Shown in pieces: positions 1 through 6,823 of a stretch of DNA of 8,882 nt (position 1 is the stretch's first letter; each line of letters opens with the position of its first letter). The notes under the pieces are model-generated. The model did no database searches, was not told the origin of the DNA, and saw nothing but the letters and a program-made list of their open reading frames with translations. The DNA is from Paludibacter sp. (lineage in GTDB: Bacteria; Bacteroidota; Bacteroidia; Bacteroidales; Paludibacteraceae): positions 1-8,882 of the forward strand of contig JANJXE010000253.1 of the NCBI GenBank assembly GCA_024709185.1. The letters are read 5' to 3'. The translations under genes were made by a program, and so were the position numbers.

Positions 1-1400
1 GTTCGTTCCAGCGATTCATCAAAAGCAGGCGAGAAGGCTATTTCATCGTTGCTTACTTCTACAGCTGAATTGCCTGCAGCGGTAGCGAAAACTTCGATGA
101 GTTGGTTCAATACCTCATTGTCTACACTCTCGTCAATGCTCAATCCAATCGTTCCATCTTCAAAATAGCGGAAGTTGAAATGGTGTTTCAGTGCTGTCTT
201 TTTGAATTCATCCATGCTGATTTCTTCAGGCAAACTGATTTTCAGCGTATCGAAGAAGTTAGTATTCAGCTGAGTATAACCATAAACCGGCAGCATTTCG
301 CTAAGGTAAGCAGCATAACTGTGAATGCGCAGTGCAATATTTCGAATACCTTTCGGACCGTGATACACCGTGTACATTCCGGCCATAGTTGCCAGGAGAG
401 CCTGTGCAGTACAGATATTCGACGTTGCTTTTTCGCGTTTAATGTGTTGTTCGCGGGTTTGCAGTGCCATGCGAAGTGCTGGTTTACCATTGGCATCCTT
501 GCTCATCCCGATGATACGTCCCGGCATGTCACGCTTGTAGGCTTCCTTACAGGCAAAGTAAGCGGCCGAAGGACCACCGTAATTCACCGGAATTCCCCAG
601 CGCTGGGTCGAACCGAGAACAATATCAACGCCCCATTCTCCCGGAGGGGTGAGTAATGCCAGACTCAGAATGTCGGCTGCAACGGCTACTTTCATTCCTT
701 TCTCACTGGCCTTCTGTACAAAATGACGGTAATCGCAGATTTCACCGTTGGCATTCGGGAACTGTACAATCGCTCCATAGAAATCGTCGCTGAAAATGAA
801 TGATTCGTAGTTTCCAACAACCAGTTGAATGCCCTGAGCCCGGGTGCGGGTACGCAGTACGGCCAGCGTTTGCGGGAAAGTGGCTTCATCAACAAACAAT
901 TTATTTACACCGGCTTTCACCTGTTCGCGGCTACGCAGGTTGTACATCATTGTTGCTGCTTCTGCTGCAGCTGTAGCTTCATCCAGTAAGGACGCATTTG
1001 CAACCGGCAGTCCGGTAAACTCCGACACAGCCGTTTGGAAATTCAACAAGGCTTCGAGTCGGCCTTGCGAAATCTCAGCCTGATAAGGGGTGTAGGAAGT
1101 GTACCAGGAAGGATTTTCAAAAATATTTCGTATGATTACCGAAGGAGTATTCGTATTGTACCAACCTGTACCAATTAATGACGTGAAAACCTTGTTTTTG
1201 GCAGCCAGGGAGCCCATGTGTTTGAGAAACTGTGCCTCGGTAAGGGCGTCCGGCAAATCCAGGGCTTTCTGAATTCGGATATCCGCAGGGATGGTTTGTG
1301 CAATTAGTTCGTCTAATGTGTTTACTCCCAGTGCTTTCAGCATGGTAGCACGGTCGTTGTCCGACAGGCCGATATGACGGTCTTTAAAAAGCTCTTCCAT
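1..1400 (-). CDS. gcvP: Glycine dehydrogenase (decarboxylating), P-protein, N-terminal half, partial
   Basis: P-protein of the glycine cleavage system. It decarboxylates glycine using PLP and passes the aminomethyl group to the lipoylated H-protein, in the cytoplasm. The minus strand reads open for 466 codons from an ATG at 1398-1400 to the window edge. The start is supported by the family's N-terminal FxxRHIG signature at residues 5-11. Other family blocks are TPYQAEISQGRLEALLNFQT (104-123), NASLLDEATAAAEA (135-148), GSTQRWGIPVNYGGP (263-277) and QTREQHIKREKATSNICTAQ (314-333). The FxxRHIG start and the SKDANGKPALRMALQTREQ region (300-318) fit the long single-chain GcvP (about 950 residues) rather than the split GcvPA/GcvPB form. 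About half is therefore missing, including the PLP-binding lysine, which lies in the C-terminal half. No frameshift is seen. It is transcribed divergently from the helicase gene, and its leader is too short for a glycine riboswitch. Confidence 0.96.
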   Translation of the reverse strand, partial: MEELFKDRHIGLSDNDRATMLKALGVNTLDELIAQTIPADIRIQKALDLPDALTEAQFLKHMGSLAAKNKVFTSLIGTGWYNTNTPSVIIRNIFENPSWYTSYTPYQAEISQGRLEALLNFQTAVSEFTGLPVANASLLDEATAAAEAATMMYNLRSREQVKAGVNKLFVDEATFPQTLAVLRTRTRAQGIQLVVGNYESFIFSDDFYGAIVQFPNANGEICDYRHFVQKASEKGMKVAVAADILSLALLTPPGEWGVDIVLGSTQRWGIPVNYGGPSAAYFACKEAYKRDMPGRIIGMSKDANGKPALRMALQTREQHIKREKATSNICTAQALLATMAGMYTVYHGPKGIRNIALRIHSYAAYLSEMLPVYGYTQLNTNFFDTLKISLPEEISMDEFKKTALKHHFNFRYFEDGTIGLSIDESVDNEVLNQLIEVFATAAGNSAVEVSNDEIAFSPAFDESLER

Positions 1401-1428
1401 ATATAGTATGATCGTGTATTTTAATACG

Positions 1429-1436
1429 CAAAAGTA
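1429..1436 (-). promoter_or_regulatory. Bacteroidota-type -7 element for gcvP
   Basis: The minus strand reads TACTTTTG, a match to the Bacteroidota consensus TAnnTTTG, 28 bp upstream of the gcvP ATG. A TTG lies 16 bp further upstream (1453-1455, minus strand), a little closer than the usual -33 spacing. That TTGAC pentamer is repeated at 1437-1441. The implied leader is only about 20 nt. The call rests on motif match and position only. Confidence 0.6.
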
Positions 1437-1522
1437 GTCAATTTTTTGAAGTCAACCCCTTACCCGATTCAAAAAGATATTAACAGTTCTTTATCTGAAC
1501 GTATCAGGCTGCGAAAAATATG

Positions 1523-1530
1523 TATCTTTG
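1523..1530 (+). promoter_or_regulatory. Bacteroidota-type -7 element for the DEAD-box helicase gene
   Basis: TATCTTTG matches TAnnTTTG and ends 18 bp before the helicase ATG at 1549. No clear TTG -33 box sits at the expected distance, so the call rests on the -7 motif and its position. Between it and the start codon, AAAGGA (1540-1545) is a purine-rich, Shine-Dalgarno-like stretch about 3-4 nt from the ATG, stronger than at most other starts here. Confidence 0.55.
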
Positions 1531-1548
1531 TGAAAATTTAAAGGAAAA

Positions 1549-2880
1549 ATGACATTTGAAGATTTCGGTTTACCCAAACCATTACTGAATGCGTTGGCCG
1601 AATTGCAATTGCAGGAGCCCACTACCATTCAGGAAAAAGCCCATCCGGTAATCCTTTCGGGTCGTGATATGGTGGGAATAGCTCAAACCGGTACGGGAAA
1701 GACCCTTGCTTTTTTATTGCCTATACTCAAACAATGGAAGTTCTCGCGTGAGAAACATCCCACTGTGGCCATTGTAGTGCCAACCCGTGAGTTGGCCACG
1801 CAGGTAGAAGACGAAGTACGCAAGCTGGCTGCTTATATGCCCCTGCGCTCGGTAGCTGTATATGGCGGTGTAAATATGGTGCAGCAAACGCCCTATTTAC
1901 TTGAAGGGCTCGATATTGTTGTGGGTACACCGGGTCGTATGCTTGATTTTCTGCTAAATGGAACTCTGAAATTCAGAAATATAAAGAAATTTGTGATCGA
2001 TGAAGTGGATGAAATGCTGAACCTGGGTTTCCGTCCTCAGCTGGTTCGACTTATGGAGTTTCTTCCCACCAAACGACAAAACCTGATGTTTTCGGCTACC
2101 ATGACCGACGAAATAAGTCGGTTTATTGCCGATTATTTTATCGATCCCGAAGTGGTGGAAGCAGCACGTTCGGGTACACCGCTCGAAAATATAAAACAGG
2201 CTGCCATTAAGGTGCCGAACTTCGCTACAAAAATCAATTTAATTGAATTGTTGGTGAATGAACATCCTGAATTCGCCAAGGTTTTGCTTTTTGTTTCTAC
2301 CCGTCAAATGGCCGACGATGTGTATGACCGATTACACGAAGATATTGCTGCTTTCACAGGGGTGATTCATGCCAATAAATCACAGAATTTTCGATTCGAG
2401 CAATTGCGTCGATTTAATAAAGGTGATTTTCGTATACTTATTGCCACAGACCTGGTGGCACGTGGTCTCGATTTCGACGACGTGACCCATGTGGTGAATT
2501 TTGATATTCCTTCTGAACCGGAAAATTACATGCACCGAATTGGTCGAACCGGTCGTATTGCTAAAAAAGGGGTGGCCATTTCTTTTTTCACCTCCCGTGA
2601 TGCGGAGGCTAAAGCAGCCATCGAAGAGCTGATGGAGAAAAAGATAACCTTGATGTCGATGCCGGAGGGCGTTGAAGTTTCAGATGAAATTACGTCCTAT
2701 GATAAGGATGAACCGGTAATGAAGAATATCCTGGTAAAACTACCCAAACGACCAGAGGGTGGGGGAGCTTTCCACGAAAAAGCAGCTAAAAACCAGAAGG
2801 TAAATCAAAAAGTACGGTACAAGGACAAGATGATGGCCAAGTATGGGAAACCAAAGACACGAGGAGCGAAGAAGAAATGA
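1549..2880 (+). CDS. DEAD-box ATP-dependent RNA helicase (motif II DEVD)
   Basis: Cytoplasmic ATP-dependent RNA helicase of superfamily 2 that remodels RNA duplexes or RNA-protein complexes (ribosome assembly, cold adaptation or mRNA decay in relatives). All core motifs are present in order: Q motif with PTTIQ (24-28), motif I AQTGTGKT (45-52), Ia PTRELA (78-83), Ib TPGR (127-130), II DEVD (151-154), III SAT (182-184), V ATDLVARGLDF (299-309) and VI HRIGRTGR (329-336). Motif II has Val where the family name calls for Ala; the catalytic Asp-Glu and final Asp are kept. After the two RecA lobes comes a tail of about 95 residues whose last 40 are rich in Lys/Arg, probably an RNA-binding extension. 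The length of 443 residues is normal for bacterial members. The start is supported by a -7 box and AAAGGA upstream. Which paralogue it is (RhlE-, CsdA/DeaD- or DbpA-like) cannot be settled by eye, so no symbol is given. Confidence 0.95.
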   Translation: MTFEDFGLPKPLLNALAELQLQEPTTIQEKAHPVILSGRDMVGIAQTGTGKTLAFLLPILKQWKFSREKHPTVAIVVPTRELATQVEDEVRKLAAYMPLRSVAVYGGVNMVQQTPYLLEGLDIVVGTPGRMLDFLLNGTLKFRNIKKFVIDEVDEMLNLGFRPQLVRLMEFLPTKRQNLMFSATMTDEISRFIADYFIDPEVVEAARSGTPLENIKQAAIKVPNFATKINLIELLVNEHPEFAKVLLFVSTRQMADDVYDRLHEDIAAFTGVIHANKSQNFRFEQLRRFNKGDFRILIATDLVARGLDFDDVTHVVNFDIPSEPENYMHRIGRTGRIAKKGVAISFFTSRDAEAKAAIEELMEKKITLMSMPEGVEVSDEITSYDKDEPVMKNILVKLPKRPEGGGAFHEKAAKNQKVNQKVRYKDKMMAKYGKPKTRGAKKK

Positions 2881-2888
2881 TAAAAAAA

Positions 2889-2923
2889 ATGATTAATGAT
2901 TAATGATAAATGATCAATCATTT
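2889..2923. repeat. Degenerate 7-bp tandem repeat (ATGATTA family) in the helicase-nuclease gap
   Basis: Five consecutive heptads read ATGATTA, ATGATTA, ATGATAA, ATGATCA and ATCATTT. The right part forms an inverted repeat at 2907-2924: TAAATGA, loop TCAA, TCATTTA, a 7-bp AT-rich stem. The stem is weak and is followed by ATTAAAA-type sequence rather than a T-run, so it does not look like an intrinsic terminator. It fills most of the 57 bp between the helicase stop and the nuclease start. Function unknown. Confidence 0.6.
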
Positions 2924-2937
2924 AAAAACGATAAAGT

Positions 2938-4341
2938 ATGAAAGTCGAATTTCTGGGCGCAGCACGCGAGGTGACAGGTAGTAAAGTGCTTATCACTACT
3001 GATAAGAATAAAAAGATTTTAATCGATTGTGGAATGTACCAGGGAAAGGGTATGGAAACCGATTCGATGAACCGTAAGCTGGGTTTCGACCCGGAGACCA
3101 TCAACTACCTCATCCTTTCTCACGCTCACATCGATCACACGGGTTTGGTGCCCTATCTTTACAAACAGGGATTCCGGGGGTCGGTTATTTGTACCAATGC
3201 TACCCGCGACCTCTGTTCAATTATGTTGCCCGACAGCGGTCATATTCAGGAGCTCGATATCAAGTGGTTCAATAAAAAACGGGCGCGGCAGGGTTTACCC
3301 ACCACGACTCCCATTTACACCGTCGATGATGCTGAGGATAGTATGAACCTTTTTATCAGCGTAGCCTACAATCGTCGTTTTTACATCAACGACGATATCA
3401 ATGTGAAATTTACCAATTCGGGACATATGCTGGGAAGTGCAGTGGTGAATCTCGAAGTGAAGGAAAATGGTCAGAAAAAACGACTTGCCTATACCGGCGA
3501 TATCGGGCGGCCTTTCAATTACCTGCTAAAAGCACCCCAACCTTTTCCTCAGTGCGATTACCTTATTACGGAATCAACCTATGGCAATCGGATTCACGAA
3601 CCGCAGAGCACCATTGAAAATGAATTGCTGGAAATTGTGATGCATACCTGTGTGGAGAAAAAGGGTAAGCTTATTATTCCTTCATTCTCGGTTGGCCGGA
3701 CCCAGGAGATCGTTTTCCTGTTGAATAACTTTTACAATGAAGGCAAATTACCCCGCATTAAAGTGTATGTTGATAGTCCACTTTCGGTAAATGCCACCGA
3801 GGTTTTTCGTATGAATACCGACTCCATGAACGATGAAGTGAAGCAGGTGATGAAGCACGACGATGATCCTTTTGGTTTTAACCTGCTTACCTACATTAAA
3901 AATGTGGATGAATCGAAAGCGTTGAACGATTCGCAGGAGCCTTGTATTATTATATCTTCTTCAGGAATGGCTGAAGCAGGTCGTATCAAGCATCACATCG
4001 CCAATAATATTTCGAAACCTTCAACAACCATTCTCATTATTGGCTATTGTTCACCAACTTCTCTTGGTGCCCGTATTCAGGCACCCGGATTGCGTGAGAT
4101 TTCCATTTTCGGCGAATATCATGCTGTTAATGCGGATATTAGACGAATTGAAGCCTTTTCAGGACATGGGGATTATAGTGAAATGATGAATTTTTTAGCT
4201 TGTCAGGATAAGGAGCTGCTCCGTGGTTTGTTTCTGGTTCATGGTGAATACGAATCGCAGCAATTCTATAGCGAAAAGCTGAAGGAGGCCGGTTACCGTA
4301 ATATTGAAATTCCGGCTCCGGGCGATAGTTTTGAGTTGTAA
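2938..4341 (+). CDS. Beta-CASP metallo-beta-lactamase-fold RNA hydrolase (RMMBL type)
   Basis: Predicted cytoplasmic zinc-dependent nuclease of the MBL/beta-CASP superfamily (the COG1236/Ysh1 group: eukaryotic CPSF-73, archaeal aCPSF, bacterial TTHA0252-like enzymes), expected to act on RNA. Zn-binding motifs are SHAHIDH (61-67; H62, H64, D66, H67), motif III His163 in SGHMLGS, and motif IV Asp188 in TGDIG. The beta-CASP part shows TEST with acidic E212, IPSFSVGRTQE (247-257), DSPLS (279-283) and ISSSGMAEAGR with HH (339-353). The C-terminal RMMBL segment has FSGHGD (H410) and LVHGE (H435). All expected ligands are present, so the enzyme should be active. At 467 residues it has the compact architecture and lacks the extra C-terminal domain of RNase J. 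It lies 57 bp after the helicase gene on the same strand with no clear terminator, so co-transcription is plausible. The ATG at 2938 gives the canonical MKVEFLGAAREVTGS opening. No clear Shine-Dalgarno is seen. Confidence 0.93.
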   Translation: MKVEFLGAAREVTGSKVLITTDKNKKILIDCGMYQGKGMETDSMNRKLGFDPETINYLILSHAHIDHTGLVPYLYKQGFRGSVICTNATRDLCSIMLPDSGHIQELDIKWFNKKRARQGLPTTTPIYTVDDAEDSMNLFISVAYNRRFYINDDINVKFTNSGHMLGSAVVNLEVKENGQKKRLAYTGDIGRPFNYLLKAPQPFPQCDYLITESTYGNRIHEPQSTIENELLEIVMHTCVEKKGKLIIPSFSVGRTQEIVFLLNNFYNEGKLPRIKVYVDSPLSVNATEVFRMNTDSMNDEVKQVMKHDDDPFGFNLLTYIKNVDESKALNDSQEPCIIISSSGMAEAGRIKHHIANNISKPSTTILIIGYCSPTSLGARIQAPGLREISIFGEYHAVNADIRRIEAFSGHGDYSEMMNFLACQDKELLRGLFLVHGEYESQQFYSEKLKEAGYRNIEIPAPGDSFEL

Positions 4342-4454
4342 AACAGGTTTATTCAGAACTTTAATTCAGATACGCAAAGGATGCAAACGAAAGGCTGAAC
4401 GCGCAAGCTGTTTGACCGGAACCATAATTCAGATTCATTATTGTGGCTGAAATC
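4342..4454. other. Convergent intergenic gap with a 10-bp direct repeat
   Basis: This is the 113 bp between the stop of the beta-CASP nuclease gene and the stop of tsaB. TAATTCAGAT occurs twice (4362-4371 and 4425-4434), and the core ATTCAGA a third time at 4351-4357. I find no GC-rich hairpin followed by a T-run on either strand, so no intrinsic terminator is called. No open reading frame with recognisable content is present. Confidence 0.5.
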
Positions 4455-5150
4455 TTACAACTGCCTTGCCTGAAAGGGTTTGGCGGTAGTAAAGAACTCT
4501 TTTACATACTGTGGCTCAAAATAAGCCACATCTTCAAACTCTTGCTTATTGAACTTTTCAACAGCCATAGCTATCATCGATCGTGCATCAGGTGACAGGT
4601 CGTCGAGAAAAAGTGCGTTTTCGTGTTGAAGTATCTCTTTCAACTTCGTAGATCCATCGCCCGAAAAGCAAACGGTGTGTGTGGCTAAAAAAGTATGAAA
4701 TGATTCAGGATGAAGAATTTCAGCCTGTGCAGGACGCACCAGATGCATTCTTTTATCGAAAACGGCATTGTAAACTTCCATTCTCCGGGCATCAATCATT
4801 GGGATAAACAGTATGTTATCAATATCCTTTATTTGCGCTTTTGTTTGCCAGGCAAGTAGTTCAAGTGTATTGATACTAATAAGCGGAATATCAAGTGCAA
4901 AGCAGATTCCCTTGGCAGTGGAAATGCCTATTCGCAATCCGGTATAAGAGCCCGGTCCGCTGCTTACAGCTACAGCATCCGGTTTTTTACCCTCATCACG
5001 GAGCAGTTGCAAACCTTCTTCGATAAAAATACTCAGCAGGGCAGCATGATTCCGACCCTCGTGATCAGCTATGTAGAAAAGACATTTGTCGTCTTTACTG
5101 ATGGCCACCGAACAGGTGCTGGCCGAAGTTTCAATATGCAAAATGACCAT
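4455..5150 (-). CDS. tsaB: tRNA threonylcarbamoyladenosine biosynthesis protein TsaB
   Basis: TsaB (YeaZ) is the ASKHA-fold partner of TsaD. With TsaE it forms the complex that transfers threonylcarbamoyl from TC-AMP to A37 of ANN-decoding tRNAs (t6A), in the cytoplasm. TsaB is a scaffold that dimerises with TsaD and is not itself the transferase. Evidence is the N-terminal ILHIETSASTCSVAI (3-17), the hallmark SSGPGSYTGLRIGISTAKG (63-81), the following LDIPLISINTLELLA (86-100), and FIPMIDARRMEVYNAVFD around residues 115-132. The length of 231 residues is typical. Unlike TsaD, it lacks the iron-binding His motif. It starts at the ATG at 5148-5150 on the minus strand, diverges from the YycJ-like gene, and converges on the beta-CASP gene. 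It appears to be a single-gene transcript within the window. Confidence 0.94.
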   Translation of the reverse strand: MVILHIETSASTCSVAISKDDKCLFYIADHEGRNHAALLSIFIEEGLQLLRDEGKKPDAVAVSSGPGSYTGLRIGISTAKGICFALDIPLISINTLELLAWQTKAQIKDIDNILFIPMIDARRMEVYNAVFDKRMHLVRPAQAEILHPESFHTFLATHTVCFSGDGSTKLKEILQHENALFLDDLSPDARSMIAMAVEKFNKQEFEDVAYFEPQYVKEFFTTAKPFQARQL

Positions 5151-5185
5151 TATTGAATTAATTTTTTTTATACATAAAAGAAACG

Positions 5186-5193
5186 CAAAAGTA
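5186..5193 (-). promoter_or_regulatory. Bacteroidota-type -7 element for tsaB
   Basis: The minus strand reads TACTTTTG (followed by CG), matching TAnnTTTG, 35 bp upstream of the tsaB ATG. It is the same octamer as at gcvP. A well-placed -33 TTG is not evident. The element lies 22 bp from the opposing -7 box at 5216-5223. Confidence 0.55.
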
Positions 5194-5215
5194 CAATAAA
5201 TTGGTTTATTAGTCC

Positions 5216-5223
5216 TACCTTTG
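5216..5223 (+). promoter_or_regulatory. Bacteroidota-type -7 element for the yycJ-dpm-pyrC-apbE operon
   Basis: TACCTTTG (followed by CG) matches TAnnTTTG and ends 20 bp before the ATG at 5244, predicting a very short leader. A TTG at 5201-5203 is only 12 bp upstream, which is too close for a standard -33 box. It is the only promoter-like site I find for the four-gene operon. Confidence 0.55.
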
Positions 5224-5243
5224 CGAATATTTGCATTAAGTTT

Positions 5244-6050
5244 ATGGATCGATTACGTTTTCAGAGTTTTGCCAGCGGAAGTAGTGGGAATTGTTATTTT
5301 ATAGGGAATGCTTCGCAGGGAATTCTGATAGATGCCGGAATTGGTGTACGTACTATCCGCAAGAATCTGAGAGCGATCGGACTTGATTTTCAGCATATAT
5401 GGGGCATTTTTGTAACACACGACCATGCCGACCACATTCGGGCAGTAGGCTCACTGGGTACCATTCATCATATCCCGGTATACACTACCCGTAAGATTCA
5501 TGAAGGAATCGACCGGAGTTATTGTGTAACTGAAAAATTAATCGGAGCAAGGCGTTTTCTGGAGAAATTTGAAAGTATTCAACTGGGCGAATTTTCCATT
5601 CACTCCTTTCCGGTTTCGCACGATGCTACCGATAGTGTAGGCTACACGGTAGAATACAGAGGCAAACGATTTACCTTTGCTACCGACCTTGGGCATGTTT
5701 GCGAATCGGCCGCCCATGAGCTGAAGCAGGCTAATTATATGGTGTTCGAAGCTAATTACGATCCACATATGCTCGCTAATGGTCATTATCCGGCCGATTT
5801 GAAGCGACGCATTAATTCGGATACCGGCCACCTGAGTAACGAACAGACAGGTGCTTTTCTTGCTCAAAACTATTGCGATCACCTGGAATATGTGTTTCTT
5901 TGTCATTTGAGTAAGGAAAATAATCATCCGGATGTGGCTTATTCAACTGTGAAAAGTCACCTGGAAAACAATAAAATAAGAGTTGGAACCGATGTGCAAT
6001 TGCATACCCTCGATCGATTTAATCCCACAGACTTATTTATTTTTGACTAA
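5244..6050 (+). CDS. MBL-fold metallo-hydrolase, YycJ/WalJ-like
   Basis: Predicted cytoplasmic metallo-beta-lactamase-fold hydrolase. The YycJ/WalJ family is linked in Firmicutes to the walRK operon and to DNA/cell-wall related phenotypes, and relatives have nuclease activity; the substrate here is unknown. The N-terminal FASGSSGNCYFIG (9-21) is the family opening. The Zn site is built from THDHADH (58-64; H59, H61, D63, H64), His126 in SHDA, Asp148 in TDLG and His221 in LCHLSKENN, so both metal positions look complete. EANYD (169-173) and DTGHLSN (193-199) are further family blocks. At 268 residues it has the usual length and lacks the beta-CASP insert of the other MBL protein in this window. 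No walR/walK homologue is nearby, so the Firmicutes regulatory context does not carry over. It is first in a tight operon and starts just downstream of a -7 box. Confidence 0.9.
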   Translation: MDRLRFQSFASGSSGNCYFIGNASQGILIDAGIGVRTIRKNLRAIGLDFQHIWGIFVTHDHADHIRAVGSLGTIHHIPVYTTRKIHEGIDRSYCVTEKLIGARRFLEKFESIQLGEFSIHSFPVSHDATDSVGYTVEYRGKRFTFATDLGHVCESAAHELKQANYMVFEANYDPHMLANGHYPADLKRRINSDTGHLSNEQTGAFLAQNYCDHLEYVFLCHLSKENNHPDVAYSTVKSHLENNKIRVGTDVQLHTLDRFNPTDLFIFD

Positions 6051-6068
6051 CCATTTATTAGCAGCGCC

Positions 6069-6815
6069 ATGTCGAAAAATCTGGTAATTATTCCGACCTA
6101 CAACGAGAAGGAGAATATTGAGAATATTATCCGTGCGGTATTTCGTCAGGATGTACCCTTTGAAATTCTGATTATTGAAGATGGTTCACCCGATGGAACG
6201 GCAGCCATTGTGCGTGGTTTGCAGTCTGAGTTTAACGGTCAGCTTCACATGATTGAACGCCAGGGTAAACTGGGGCTGGGTACGGCTTATATTACCGGTT
6301 TCAAGTGGGGGCTGGCTAATGGTTACGACTATATTTTCGAGATGGATGCCGATTTTTCGCATAATCCTGCCGATTTACAGCGGCTTTACAAAGCCTGTTC
6401 CGAAGAAAATGCCGATGTGGCTATTGGTTCACGCTATGTGAGTGGTGTAAATGTAGTGAACTGGCCGATTGGGAGGGTGTTGATGTCGTATTTTGCATCG
6501 AAATACGTTCGTTTTGTACTGGGACTGCACATTGCCGACACTACTGCCGGATTCAAATGCTACCGTCGTCAGGTGCTCGAAACAATGGAGCTCGATTTAA
6601 TCCGTTTTAAAGGCTATGCCTTTCAGATTGAAATGAAATTCACAGCTTACAAGTGCGGTTTTACCCTGAAAGAAGTCCCCATCATTTTTATTAACCGTGA
6701 ACTTGGAACTTCCAAAATGAGTGGTGGAATTTTTGGGGAAGCGTTTTTCGGAGTTATTCAGTTGAAAATTCAAAGCTGGTTCCGGAAATATCCGCGTAAA
6801 CCATCCTCTTATTAA
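6069..6815 (+). CDS. Polyprenol-phosphate mannosyltransferase-type glycosyltransferase (GT2, Dpm1-like)
   Basis: GT-A fold family 2 enzyme that transfers a sugar, probably mannose from GDP-mannose, to polyprenyl phosphate at the inner face of the cytoplasmic membrane. This gives a lipid-linked donor for glycan or glycoprotein assembly. Motifs are [11 protein letters not shown] (7-17), [10 protein letters not shown] (35-44), metal-binding DAD in [11 protein letters not shown] (90-100), IGSRYVSG (119-126), [11 protein letters not shown] (157-167) and [11 protein letters not shown] (207-217). The 248-residue protein ends after the catalytic domain and has no hydrophobic C-terminal GtrA-like or multi-TM domain, so it is a soluble or peripheral Dpm1 type rather than the bactoprenol glucosyltransferase type. 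Sugar specificity is inferred from family resemblance. It begins 18 bp after the YycJ-like gene and ends 8 bp before pyrC. Confidence 0.9.
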   Translation: MSKNLVIIPTYNEKENIENIIRAVFRQDVPFEILIIEDGSPDGTAAIVRGLQSEFNGQLHMIERQGKLGLGTAYITGFKWGLANGYDYIFEMDADFSHNPADLQRLYKACSEENADVAIGSRYVSGVNVVNWPIGRVLMSYFASKYVRFVLGLHIADTTAGFKCYRRQVLETMELDLIRFKGYAFQIEMKFTAYKCGFTLKEVPIIFINRELGTSKMSGGIFGEAFFGVIQLKIQSWFRKYPRKPSSY

Positions 6816-6823
6816 GGTATCTT

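Noticed and set aside
102..656. 184-codon plus-strand open frame opposite gcvP (also 844-1083)
   Set aside because: It lies fully antisense to a clearly conserved P-protein coding sequence and its translation resembles no family; it is a shadow of codon bias in the real gene.
1401..1548. Possible glycine riboswitch upstream of gcvP
   Set aside because: The likely promoter leaves a leader of only about 20 nt and the whole divergent gap is 148 bp, too little for an aptamer plus platform; no aptamer-like conserved segments are seen.
2907..2930. Intrinsic terminator after the helicase gene
   Set aside because: The 7-bp stem is entirely AT-rich apart from one G-C pair and is followed by A-rich sequence, not a T-run, on the plus strand.
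5538..5927. 129-codon minus-strand open frame inside the YycJ-like gene
   Set aside because: It overlaps conserved metal-binding motifs of the plus-strand gene, and its translation shows no recognisable domain or start context.
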